Of a stretch of 26,289 bases of DNA, positions 7,406 to 14,111 are shown piece after piece. The position numbers and the translations under genes were made by a program. Under the pieces are notes generated by a model. The model had not been told where the DNA came from. It saw only the letters and a program-made list of their open reading frames with translations, and made no database searches. The stretch comes from JALYNX01 sp044867525. GTDB taxonomy: Bacteria; Actinomycetota; Acidimicrobiia; Spongiisociales; ZC4RG35. The stretch spans positions 1-26,289 of the forward strand of contig JBIOVB010000116.1 in NCBI GenBank assembly GCA_044867525.1, given 5' to 3'. Position 1 is the stretch's first letter; each line of letters starts with the position of its first letter.

Positions 7406-7942
7406 ATGAGCCGCGTAGGAAAGATGCCGGTGACCGTGCCCTCCGGCGTTGACATCCAAGTCGCCGGATCACATGTGATCGTGAAGGGAAGCAAGGGCGA
7501 GTTGTCGCGTGAGTTCCCCGAGCGGGTGAGCTTCACCATCGACGACGGAGTGGTGAGCGTCGTCCGCGAGGACGACACCCGGGAGTCGAAGGCTCTGCAC
7601 GGGCTGAGCCGCGCCCTTCTCGCCAACATGGTGCATGGAGTCTCCGAGGGATTCAGCAAGGTCCTCGAGATCCAGGGTGTCGGATACCGTGCCTCCCTGA
7701 AGGGCCAGGATGTCGAGCTGCTGGTCGGCTTCAGCCACCCCGTAGATGTCCCCGCCCCGGCCGGGATCACCTTCGACGTGCCCGAGCCGACTCGGATCGT
7801 CGTTTCCGGGATCGACAAGGAGCAGGTGGGCCAGGTGGCCGCCAACATCCGGAAGATCCGGCCTCCCGAGCCCTACAAGGGCAAGGGAATCCGATATGCC
7901 GGTGAGTACGTGCGCCGCAAGGCCGGGAAGGCAGGGAAGTGA
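7406..7942 (+). CDS. rplF: 50S ribosomal protein L6 (uL6)
   Basis: The 178-residue product begins MSRVGKMPVTVPSGVDI and shows the repeated uL6 fold: KGSKGELSREF, LHGLSRALLANMVHGVSEGF, LEIQGVGYRA and the C-terminal IRKIRPPEPYKGKGIRYAGE. L6 lies near the sarcin-ricin loop where elongation factors bind. ATG 7406 is chosen as the family N-terminus; the frame is open upstream through rpsH as a shadow. It overlaps the start of rplR. Confidence 0.97.
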   Translation: MSRVGKMPVTVPSGVDIQVAGSHVIVKGSKGELSREFPERVSFTIDDGVVSVVREDDTRESKALHGLSRALLANMVHGVSEGFSKVLEIQGVGYRASLKGQDVELLVGFSHPVDVPAPAGITFDVPEPTRIVVSGIDKEQVGQVAANIRKIRPPEPYKGKGIRYAGEYVRRKAGKAGK

Positions 7943-8295
7943 TGAGCGGTTCCCGACAGGACGCTCGGGTCCGGCGTCACACCAGGGTTCGGAAGCGTAT
8001 CCACGGCACGGGAGATCGCCCCCGTCTCGCGGTGTTCCGCAGCAATCGATACATCTATGCGCAGGTCATCGACGACACCCAGGGCCGCACCCTGGCCTCG
8101 GCGTCGTCCCAGGAGGCGGATCTCCGCTCCTCTACGCTGAACATCTCGACCGCAGCCAAGGTGGGCGAGCTGCTCGCCGATCGGGCCAAGGACGCCGGCG
8201 TCAGCACCGTCGTCTTCGATCGAGGCGGTTACAAGTTCCACGGCAAGGTCAAGGCTCTCGCTGACGCTGCTCGCGAAGCCGGATTGGATTTCTGA
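7942..8295 (+). CDS. rplR: 50S ribosomal protein L18 (uL18)
   Basis: The 117-residue protein has the uL18 pattern RRHTRVRKRIHGTGDRPRLAVFRSNRYIYAQ split over residues 11-41, IDDTQGRTLASAS, and a C-terminal VVFDRGGYKFHGKVKALADAARE. L18 brings 5S rRNA to the 50S with L5. Two adjacent start codons exist, GTG 7939 and ATG 7942; ATG is preferred, with a 1-nt overlap to rplF. rpsE begins 2 nt after its stop codon. Confidence 0.95.
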   Translation: MSGSRQDARVRRHTRVRKRIHGTGDRPRLAVFRSNRYIYAQVIDDTQGRTLASASSQEADLRSSTLNISTAAKVGELLADRAKDAGVSTVVFDRGGYKFHGKVKALADAAREAGLDF

Positions 8296-8296
8296 A

Positions 8297-8845
8297 ATGG
8301 CACAAGAGCAAAACCAGTACGACGAGCGGGTCATCCAGATCAACCGGGTCGCCAAGGTGGTCAAGGGTGGCCGCCGCTTCAGCTTCACCGCGCTGGTCGT
8401 GGTCGGCGACGGCAATGGCAAGGTCGGGATCGGGTACGGGAAGGCTAAAGAGGTTCCGGCCGCGATCCAGAAGGGCATGGAAGGCGCAAGGCGCGCCATG
8501 GTGACCATCCCGATGGCCGGTCAGACGGTGGTCCATCAGAACACCGGCGAGCACGGCGCCTCCAGGGTCCTCATCAAGCCCGCCGCCCCCGGCACCGGAG
8601 TCATCGCCGGAGGAGCCGTGCGTCAGATCTTGGAAGCGGCCGGTATCCGCGACGCCCTGGCCAAGTCCCTGGGCTCTCCCACCCACCTCAACGTGGCGAA
8701 GGCCGCGATGAATGCCCTCACCGGGCAGCGGCGCCCCGACGAAGTGGCCCGCCTCCGCGGCAAGCAGGCCGAGGACATCGTTCCCCCGGGGCTACTCGCT
8801 GCCTATCGGTCCACCGAGGCGCTGCGCGCCCACAACAAAGGCTGA
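8297..8845 (+). CDS. rpsE: 30S ribosomal protein S5 (uS5)
   Basis: The 182-residue protein has the uS5 N-terminal RNA-binding domain (ERVIQINRVAKVVKGGRRFSF, about residues 10-30, then ALVVVGDGNGKVGIGYGKAKEVP) and the C-terminal domain with PGTGVIAGGAVRQILEAAGI and NVAKAAMNAL. S5 lines the mRNA entry site with S3 and S4 and affects decoding accuracy. ATG 8297 starts just after the rplR stop codon. Length and motifs are ordinary. Confidence 0.97.
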   Translation: MAQEQNQYDERVIQINRVAKVVKGGRRFSFTALVVVGDGNGKVGIGYGKAKEVPAAIQKGMEGARRAMVTIPMAGQTVVHQNTGEHGASRVLIKPAAPGTGVIAGGAVRQILEAAGIRDALAKSLGSPTHLNVAKAAMNALTGQRRPDEVARLRGKQAEDIVPPGLLAAYRSTEALRAHNKG

Positions 8846-8848
8846 GTC

Positions 8849-9034
8849 ATGGCGGACAAGAAGTTGAAGGTGACACTCAAGAGATCGGTGATCGGCGAGA
8901 AGCCGAAGACCAGGGCGACCGTCGAGTCGCTTGGCCTCCGCAAGCTCCACCAGACCAGGGAACACACCGACACCCCAACGTTGCGCGGGATGCTGCACAA
9001 GGTGCGCCATCTCGTGGAAGTGGAGGAAAGCTGA
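8849..9034 (+). CDS. rpmD: 50S ribosomal protein L30 (uL30)
   Basis: The 61-residue protein has the short bacterial uL30 layout: LKVTLKRSVIGEKPKTRATV, then LGLRKLHQTREHTDTPTLRGML and a VRHLVEVEE ending. L30 is a small peripheral 50S protein. It sits in its conserved place between rpsE and rplO, 3 nt after rpsE and 2 nt before rplO. The start is supported by the family N-terminus; only a weak SD lies in the end of rpsE. Confidence 0.96.
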   Translation: MADKKLKVTLKRSVIGEKPKTRATVESLGLRKLHQTREHTDTPTLRGMLHKVRHLVEVEES

Positions 9035-9036
9035 AC

Positions 9037-9537
9037 ATGGCTGATGAGAAGAACCCTTCCCCCTCCGCCGGGGACTCCCCCCAACCGGGGGAGAAACAAC
9101 AACTGAAGCTCCATCACCTGAAGCCGGCCCCCGGCTCCAAGAAGGAGCGGATTCGCGTCGGCCGTGGCGAGGGTGGTCGAAGGGGAAAGACCGCAGGTCG
9201 CGGGACCAAGGGCCTCAAGGCCCGCAACACGCTTCGTCCCGGCTTCGAGGGCGGGCAGACCCCGTTGGCGATGCGGCTTCCCAAGCTTCCCGGGTTCAAG
9301 AACCCGAACAAGGAAGAGTTCGCAATCGTCAATTTGGCGGCACTGGACGCCTTCGACCCCGGAAGCGAGGTCACACCCGAGACGCTGCGCGAGCGTGGCC
9401 TTATCCGGCACAAGGGCAGGGTCAAGGTGCTGGCCCAGGGCGACCTGGGCAAGGCCCTGACCGTGAGGGCGCATGCCTTCAGTGGCAAGGCCAGGGAGAA
9501 GATCGAGGCTGCCGGCGGCTCGGTCGAAGTCCTCTAA
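9037..9537 (+). CDS. rplO: 50S ribosomal protein L15 (uL15)
   Basis: The 166-residue protein has the Gly/Arg-rich uL15 start region (LKPAPGSKKERIRVGRGEGG, then RRGKTAGRGTKG, residues 28-60), GFEGGQTPLAMRLPKLPGF and the C-terminal domain with AHAFSGKAREKIEAAGG. L15 is an assembly protein that threads into 23S rRNA. The first 25 or so residues, rich in Pro, Ser, Glu and Lys, extend beyond the E. coli protein. A 51-nt gap follows before secY, with two CAGGAC hexamers; the second is the secY ribosome binding site. Confidence 0.96.
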   Translation: MADEKNPSPSAGDSPQPGEKQQLKLHHLKPAPGSKKERIRVGRGEGGRRGKTAGRGTKGLKARNTLRPGFEGGQTPLAMRLPKLPGFKNPNKEEFAIVNLAALDAFDPGSEVTPETLRERGLIRHKGRVKVLAQGDLGKALTVRAHAFSGKAREKIEAAGGSVEVL

Positions 9538-9588
9538 GCCGAGGGAACTGGCCGCCTAGGAACAAATTCAGGACAGAATCCAGGACTA

Positions 9589-10899
9589 ATGCTCTCGATA
9601 TACCGCAACATGTTCAAGGTCCCGGACCTCCGGGCCAAGATCTTCTTCACGCTGGCGATGTTCGGTGTCTACCGCCTCGGGGCGACCATCCCGGTGCCCG
9701 GCATCGACCTCGACGCCGTGGAGCTCTTCCAGTCGCAACAGCAGGCTGGTGGGATCTACGGGCTCCTCAACCTGTTTTCCGGCGGTGCCCTCGAGTCGTT
9801 CTCCGTTTTCGCCCTCGGGATCATTCCCTATATCACCGCCTCGATCATCCTCCAGCTTCTGACCGTAGTAATCCCCAAGCTCCAGGCCCTCCAGGAGGAG
9901 GGAGAGTCGGGGCGCAAGGTGATCACCCAATGGACCCGCTACCTGACGGTGATCCTGGCCCTGATCCAGTCCACCAGCTTCACCTATCTGTTCCACGTCG
10001 GCCGCTTCACGGGTGGCATCGACCTCATCCCGAACTACACCACCGGCCGGGTGGTCCTCATCGTCCTCACCATGACCGCGGGCACCGCGGTCGTCATGTG
10101 GCTGGGTGAGCTGATCACGCAACGCGGTGTCGGAAACGGCATGTCACTGATCATCTTCGTCTCCATCCTCAGCCAGTTCCCGTTCATATTCGGGCAGATC
10201 TGGGGCCAGACGGTCGCCGCCAACCTCCCGATCCGCTTCGTGGTGGTCGTGGTTGTGTTCCTTCTCATGATCGGCGCGATCATCTACGTCGACCAGGCGC
10301 AGCGGCGGATTCCCATCCAATTCGCCAAGCGGGTCCGGGGTCGGCGTGTGATGGGCGGCCAGTCCACGTACATCCCGCTCAAGGTCAACACCGCCGGCGT
10401 GATCCCGGTGATCTTCGCCACGTCGGTCTTGCTCATCCCGTCTCTGATCATCACCGCCATCCCCTCCGACGCAGCCTGGGTGCAATCGATCTACCGCTGG
10501 ATCGACGACAACCTGGGCGGGAACGGGAGCGTCAGTTGGTGGTACATCCTGATCCTGTTCTCGCTGATCATCTTCTTCACCTACTTCTACACGGCGATCC
10601 AGTTCGATCCAGAGAAGCAGGCGGAGATGATCCAGCGCCAGGGTGGGTTCGTTCCCGGGGTGCGACCCGGTCGCCAGACCTCCAAGCACCTGGCCTTCAT
10701 CCTCAACCGGATCACCCTGCCCGGTTCGATCTTCCTCGCGATCATCGCCATCCTCCCCGCCATCGCCGGGGCGGTTTGGAACATCTCGATCGCCTTCTCC
10801 GGGGTCTCGATCCTGATCGTGGTCGGGGTCGCCCTGGAGACGATGAAGCAGATCGAGTCCCAACTGACAATGAGGAATTACGAGGGGATTCTGACCTGA
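9589..10899 (+). CDS. secY: Protein translocase subunit SecY
   Basis: The 436-residue protein shows the ten hydrophobic segments and motifs of SecY: RLGATIPVPGID after helix 1, LNLFSGGALESFSVFALGI (plug and helix 2 region), GIIPYITASIILQLL, GNGMSLIIF, the cytosolic FAKRVRGRRVMGGQSTYIPLK loop (about 246-266) and QGGFVPGVRPGRQTS. It forms the Sec channel with SecE and SecG. AGGA lies 4 nt before ATG 9589. The stop overlaps the adk start by 1 nt. Position between rplO and adk is the standard one. Confidence 0.98.
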   Translation: MLSIYRNMFKVPDLRAKIFFTLAMFGVYRLGATIPVPGIDLDAVELFQSQQQAGGIYGLLNLFSGGALESFSVFALGIIPYITASIILQLLTVVIPKLQALQEEGESGRKVITQWTRYLTVILALIQSTSFTYLFHVGRFTGGIDLIPNYTTGRVVLIVLTMTAGTAVVMWLGELITQRGVGNGMSLIIFVSILSQFPFIFGQIWGQTVAANLPIRFVVVVVVFLLMIGAIIYVDQAQRRIPIQFAKRVRGRRVMGGQSTYIPLKVNTAGVIPVIFATSVLLIPSLIITAIPSDAAWVQSIYRWIDDNLGGNGSVSWWYILILFSLIIFFTYFYTAIQFDPEKQAEMIQRQGGFVPGVRPGRQTSKHLAFILNRITLPGSIFLAIIAILPAIAGAVWNISIAFSGVSILIVVGVALETMKQIESQLTMRNYEGILT

Positions 10900-11456
10900 T
10901 GCGTCTCCTCTTCATCGGCCCACCGGGAGCCGGCAAGGGGACCCAGGCGACCCGCGTGGCCCAGCACCTCGGCGTGCCTCACATCTCCACCGGGGACATG
11001 TTCCGCCATCACGTGACGACCGGCACCGACCTCGGGCTGCAGGTCGACGCGATCATGAAGGCCGGCGAATACGTTCCCGACGAGATCACCGTCCGGATGC
11101 TCGCCGATCGCCTTGCCGAGCCCGACGCCGCCCGCGGCTTCATCCTCGACGGGTTTCCCCGGACCGGAGTCCAGGTGTCCGCTTTGGACGGCCTGATCGG
11201 AAAGGATGGACTGGACGCCGTTGTGGTGTTCGAAGTCGATCTCGACGAGCTGACCAAGCGACTCCTGATCCGAGGCCGGGCCGACGACACCGAAGAGACG
11301 ATCCGCAACCGGTTCCGGGTGTTCACCGAGCAGACCGCCCCGTTGCTCGAGATCTACGGGGAGCGCAGGCTGCTGGTGTCCGTCGACGGTATGGGGGAGA
11401 TGGACGAGGTGACCGATCGCATCCTCGGCGCGCTGGAAAGGGTCGAGGCCCGATGA
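10899..11456 (+). CDS. adk: Adenylate kinase (short-LID form)
   Basis: The 185-residue enzyme interconverts ATP, AMP and ADP. The P-loop is GPPGAGKGT at residues 7-15, followed by the AMP-binding STGDMFR and the ILDGFPRT motif. The LID region between RGRADD and RNRF is short, so the zinc-finger insert seen in many Gram-positive adenylate kinases is absent. ATG 10899 overlaps the secY stop; the frame is open upstream to 10536 only as a secY shadow. The 3' end overlaps map by 4 nt. Confidence 0.96.
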   Translation: MRLLFIGPPGAGKGTQATRVAQHLGVPHISTGDMFRHHVTTGTDLGLQVDAIMKAGEYVPDEITVRMLADRLAEPDAARGFILDGFPRTGVQVSALDGLIGKDGLDAVVVFEVDLDELTKRLLIRGRADDTEETIRNRFRVFTEQTAPLLEIYGERRLLVSVDGMGEMDEVTDRILGALERVEAR

Positions 11457-12247
11457 TCACCATCAAGAGCCGTCGCGAGTTCGCCAAGATGCAGAAGGCG
11501 GGCGCGGCCGTCGCCGCAATCCACGAAGCGGTGCGCGAGGCGGCGATCCCCGGCGCCTCTCTGCTCGACCTGGAGGCGATCTCGGTGCGGATCCTCGACG
11601 AGCGCGGCTGCACCTCGTCCTTCCTCGGTTATCACGGCACCTACCCGGCCACCCTCTGCCTCTCCCCAAACGATGTGGTCGTTCACGGCATCCCCTCGAA
11701 GCACCGTCTCGAGGAAGGTGACATCCTTTCTGTCGACGCCGGGGCCATTTTCGAGGGCTTTCACGGTGACGCCGCGTTCACGGTCCCCATCGGCAACGTC
11801 GATCCCGTCGCGCTCGAGCTGATCGAGGCCACGGAACGCGCCTTGTGGGCAGGGATCCAGGCCGTTCACAAGGGCGGGCACATCGGCGACATCGGGGCTG
11901 CTGTATCGGACATCGGTGACGCCCACGGCTACGGGATAGTCGAGGAGTATGTCGGCCACGGGATCGGGCGCCAGATGCACGAGGAGCCGCAGGTCCCCAA
12001 TCATGGCGTTCCCGGGCGCGGGCTGAAGCTGCGCGCCGGAATGGCGTTGTGTATCGAGCCCATGTTCAACATCGGGTCGCGACTGACCAAGGTCGACTCC
12101 GACGGCTGGACAGTGCGGACCGAAGACGGCTCCTTGTCTGCGCATTTCGAGCACACCGTCTGCCTCACACCCGACGGCCCGCAGATATTCACCGCCGGCG
12201 AAGAGCCAGTGACGGTGGGATTTGAGCAGATTGCAAGCCGTGGGTAG
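11453..12247 (+). CDS. map: Methionine aminopeptidase, type I
   Basis: The 264-residue enzyme removes the N-terminal Met from nascent proteins. The pita-bread catalytic residues are all visible: His78 (VVHG), metal ligands Asp95 (SVDAG), Asp106 (GDAAF), His169 (GHGIG), Glu202 (IEPM) and Glu233 (EHT). There is no N-terminal zinc or SH3-like extension. It starts in an ATGA overlap with adk. A promoter that seems to serve the next gene block lies across its stop codon. In many actinobacteria infA follows; here it does not. Confidence 0.97.
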   Translation: MITIKSRREFAKMQKAGAAVAAIHEAVREAAIPGASLLDLEAISVRILDERGCTSSFLGYHGTYPATLCLSPNDVVVHGIPSKHRLEEGDILSVDAGAIFEGFHGDAAFTVPIGNVDPVALELIEATERALWAGIQAVHKGGHIGDIGAAVSDIGDAHGYGIVEEYVGHGIGRQMHEEPQVPNHGVPGRGLKLRAGMALCIEPMFNIGSRLTKVDSDGWTVRTEDGSLSAHFEHTVCLTPDGPQIFTAGEEPVTVGFEQIASRG

Positions 12248-12250
12248 AAT
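12222..12250 (+). promoter_or_regulatory. Candidate promoter for rpmJ-rpsM-rpsK-rpsD-rpoA-rplQ
   Basis: TTGAGC (12222-12227) and TAGAAT (12245-12250) are separated by 17 nt, close to the TTGACA/TATAAT consensus (4/6 and 5/6). The -10 box overlaps the map stop codon. Transcription would begin near 12256 and give a leader of about 175 nt before rpmJ. This is the only clear two-box promoter within the long ribosomal cluster. Confidence 0.55.
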
Positions 12251-12432
12251 TGCGGCATCTTCCCGACCTGTCGGCGATAGGTCCGGAGGTGCCCAGGGCA
12301 CTCCAACCCCCGATTTCCCTCACCAGGGTGGGGCTGGGTCGTGACCTGGGAGACACGCGTTTCCGCCCGGTTGGCGAGAACCGGGCCGTTTGGCTCGTCC
12401 GGCGAGACGCATTCGAAGCTTTGGAGTAGATG
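12251..12432 (+). promoter_or_regulatory. Structured untranslated leader of rpmJ (infA position)
   Basis: These 182 nt have no plausible gene. They contain an 8-bp perfect hairpin at 12365-12386 (GCCCGGTT / AACCGGGC with loop GGCGAG), and a dyad GTGCCCAGGGCAC at 12289-12301. Neither hairpin is followed by a T-run, so a plain terminator is unlikely. Ribosomal operon leaders of this type often carry autoregulatory RNA; that function is an inference here. TTGGAG at 12421-12426 is the probable rpmJ ribosome binding site. Confidence 0.4.
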
Positions 12433-12546
12433 ATGAAGGTGCGCCCTTCCACCAAGAAGATGTGCGAGAAATGTCGGATCATCCGGCGTCGAGGTCGCGT
12501 CTGGGTGATCTGCACCAACCCGCGTCACAAGCAACGTCAAGGATGA
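12433..12546 (+). CDS. rpmJ: 50S ribosomal protein L36 (bL36), zinc form
   Basis: A 37-residue frame begins MKVRPSTKKMCEKCRIIRRR and ends NPRHKQRQG. The zinc ligands C11, C14, C27 and H32 are in place, so this is the C+ form of bL36. ATG 12433 is used because MKVRPS is the invariant start, though another ATG lies directly before it at 12430. TTGGAG lies 6 nt upstream. rpsM begins 5 nt after the stop. infA, which usually precedes rpmJ, is not present. Confidence 0.97.
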   Translation: MKVRPSTKKMCEKCRIIRRRGRVWVICTNPRHKQRQG

Positions 12547-12551
12547 TTTGA

Positions 12552-12929
12552 GTGGCACGTATTTCAGGTGTTGACCTCCCCCGGGACAAGAGGCTGGAGA
12601 TCGGCCTCACCTACATCTACGGGATCGGCCTCACCCGGGCCCAGAAGGTGTGCTCCGACACCGGAGTAGACCCCGACACCCGTGTCCGCCAGCTCACCGA
12701 CGACGAGGTGACCCGGATCCGCCGTTACATCGAGGCCAACTTTCAGGTCGAGGGCGATCTGCGCCGAGAGGTCCAGCAGAACATCAAGCGGAAGATCGAG
12801 ATCGGCAGCTATCAGGGCATCCGTCACCGTCGCGGATTGCCGGTGAGGGGCCAGCGCACTCATACCAACGCCCGCACACGCAAGGGCCGGCGGGTGGCCA
12901 TCGCCGGCAAGAAAAAGGTCACGAAGTAG
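12552..12929 (+). CDS. rpsM: 30S ribosomal protein S13 (uS13)
   Basis: The 125-residue protein begins MARISGVDLPRDKRLEIGLT, followed by YIYGIG and the C-terminal RHRRGLPVRGQRTHTNARTR, typical of uS13. S13 lies at the top of the 30S head and forms bridge contacts with L5. The start is GTG 12552, which gives the family N-terminus; GGATGA at the rpmJ end may act as SD. A 10-nt spacer separates it from rpsK. Confidence 0.97.
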   Translation: MARISGVDLPRDKRLEIGLTYIYGIGLTRAQKVCSDTGVDPDTRVRQLTDDEVTRIRRYIEANFQVEGDLRREVQQNIKRKIEIGSYQGIRHRRGLPVRGQRTHTNARTRKGRRVAIAGKKKVTK

Positions 12930-12939
12930 GAGTTTGTAG

Positions 12940-13335
12940 GTGGCGAAGCAGCAAGGAGCGAAGCGAGTCCGTCGCAAGGAGCGAAAGAACATCTCCCACG
13001 GGCAGGCCCATATCAAGGCCAGCTTCAACAACACGATCATCAACATCACCGACCAGACCGGTGCTTCCGTCGCCTGGACCTCTGGTGGTTCGGTCGGATT
13101 CAAGGGCTCGAGGAAGTCGACCCCCTACGCCGCGCAAGTAGCCGCCGAGGAGGCTGCCCGTCGGGCGGGGGAGCACGGGATTCGCAAGCTCGACGTGATC
13201 GTGAGCGGCACCGGCTCGGGCCGGGACACTGCGGTTCGCACCCTGCAGAACATGGGCATGGAGGTCACCTGGATCCGTGACGTCACCCCGATCCCCCACA
13301 ACGGATGCCGCCCCAAGAAGCGGAGGCGCGGTTAA
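12940..13335 (+). CDS. rpsK: 30S ribosomal protein S11 (uS11)
   Basis: The 131-residue protein contains GQAHIKASFNNTIINITD, SVGFKGSRKSTPYAAQVAAE and the C-terminal DVTPIPHNGCRPKKRRR, the standard uS11 pattern. S11 lies on the 30S platform near the E-site mRNA. The start is GTG 12940, with AGGAG at 12929-12933. The stop TAA forms a TAATG string with an ATG at 13335. The normal next gene, rpsD, has been pushed 160 nt away by a palindromic element. Confidence 0.97.
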   Translation: MAKQQGAKRVRRKERKNISHGQAHIKASFNNTIINITDQTGASVAWTSGGSVGFKGSRKSTPYAAQVAAEEAARRAGEHGIRKLDVIVSGTGSGRDTAVRTLQNMGMEVTWIRDVTPIPHNGCRPKKRRRG

Positions 13336-13496
13336 TGCCTAACCACGCAACCCCTGCCGGCCTCAGATCGGCCAGCGACGCCGCCCGCGGCGTCCTCGTC
13401 CTCGACGCACTTCAGTGCGCCTTCGTCCTGCGTCCTGGCGGGAGGTCGCCGCTGACTCGCTCTGAGTCTCGCCAGGGTCACGAGGTCAGGCATTAA
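13332..13496 (+). mobile_element. Imperfect palindromic (MITE-like) element between rpsK and rpsD
   Basis: The stretch begins TTAATGCCT (13332-13340) and ends AGGCATTAA (13488-13496), a perfect 9-bp inverted repeat. The similarity continues inward (18 of 22 matches) and, with gaps, along most of both halves. The centre is a stem CGCAC-TTCA-GTGCG at 13406-13419. Further stems are GACTC/GAGTC (13454-13468) and CCTGGCG/CGCCAGG (13434-13440 with 13470-13476). TTAA on both sides could be a target duplication. No transposase is encoded, so it would be non-autonomous if mobile. Other copies in the genome cannot be checked here. Confidence 0.6.
13335..13496 (+). CDS. Possible 53-residue ORF filling the palindromic element
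   Basis: ATG 13335 overlaps the rpsK stop (TAATG), and the TAA at 13494-13496 overlaps the rpsD start (TAATG). The frame spans the whole palindrome with no internal stop. The peptide starts MPNHATPAGLRSASD and ends SRQGHEVRH; I recognise no family. The opposite strand holds a mirror ORF of the same length (13493 down to 13332). I infer that its role, if any, is to let ribosomes pass from rpsK to rpsD. It may equally be a fortuitous frame in a GC-rich repeat. Confidence 0.3.
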   Translation: MPNHATPAGLRSASDAARGVLVLDALQCAFVLRPGGRSPLTRSESRQGHEVRH

Positions 13497-14101
13497 TGGC
13501 GCGCTACACCGGCCCCCGTCACAAGGCATGCCGCCGCGCCCGGACCCCGCTGTGCCAGTCGAAGCGCTGTCCGGTCGACCGTCGCCCCTATCCACCCGGT
13601 GAGCACGGCCGGGGCCGGATCCGGGAGAGCGACTACCTGATCCAGCTGCGGGAGAAGCAAAAGCTTCGCACGATGTACGGCGTCCTCGAGCGCCAGTTCC
13701 GCCTCTACTACCGGGAGGCCGCCCGCCGCCCCGGGATCACCGGTGAGAATCTCCTCCAGCTGTTGGAGCAGCGCCTGGACAACGTCGTCTGGCGCTCCGG
13801 TCTGGCCGCCACCCGTCCCCAGGCCCGCCAGCTCGTGAACCATGGGCACTTCCGGGTCAATGGGAAGAAGGTCGACATCGCCAGCTATCAAGTGCGGCCC
13901 GGGGACCTCGTGTCTGTCAAGGACGCGAGCCGGGAAGCCATCGTCATCCAGCACGCCGTGGACACCCAGGGCCGAGAGGCTCCGGCCTGGCTCGAGGTCG
14001 ACCTCGGCGAGCGCAAGATCGCGGTCAAAGATCACCCCCGCAGGGACCAGATCGACACCGCCATCAACGAGCAATTGATCGTCGAGCTCTACTCGAAGTG
14101 A
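13496..14101 (+). CDS. rpsD: 30S ribosomal protein S4 (uS4) with variant zinc-site residues
   Basis: The 201-residue protein has the uS4 N-terminus MARYTGPRHKAC, the RPYPPGEHGRGR motif, LREKQKLRTMYGVLERQFR, and the S4 RNA-binding domain with RLDNVVWRSG and ARQLVNHGHFRVNGKKVDI. S4 starts 30S assembly and regulates its own operon in several bacteria. Zinc-type S4 has four Cys; here there are three (C12, C20, C25) with His9 in place of the first, and the loop between the pairs is shortened. ATG 13496 overlaps the TAA that ends the upstream element. Confidence 0.97.
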   Translation: MARYTGPRHKACRRARTPLCQSKRCPVDRRPYPPGEHGRGRIRESDYLIQLREKQKLRTMYGVLERQFRLYYREAARRPGITGENLLQLLEQRLDNVVWRSGLAATRPQARQLVNHGHFRVNGKKVDIASYQVRPGDLVSVKDASREAIVIQHAVDTQGREAPAWLEVDLGERKIAVKDHPRRDQIDTAINEQLIVELYSK

Positions 14102-14111
14102 GGTACCACTG

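Noticed and set aside
12001..12558. Minus-strand frame of 185 codons over the map-rpmJ leader
   Set aside because: It is antisense to map and rpmJ and lacks any known motif; the leader itself shows promoter and hairpins on the plus strand.
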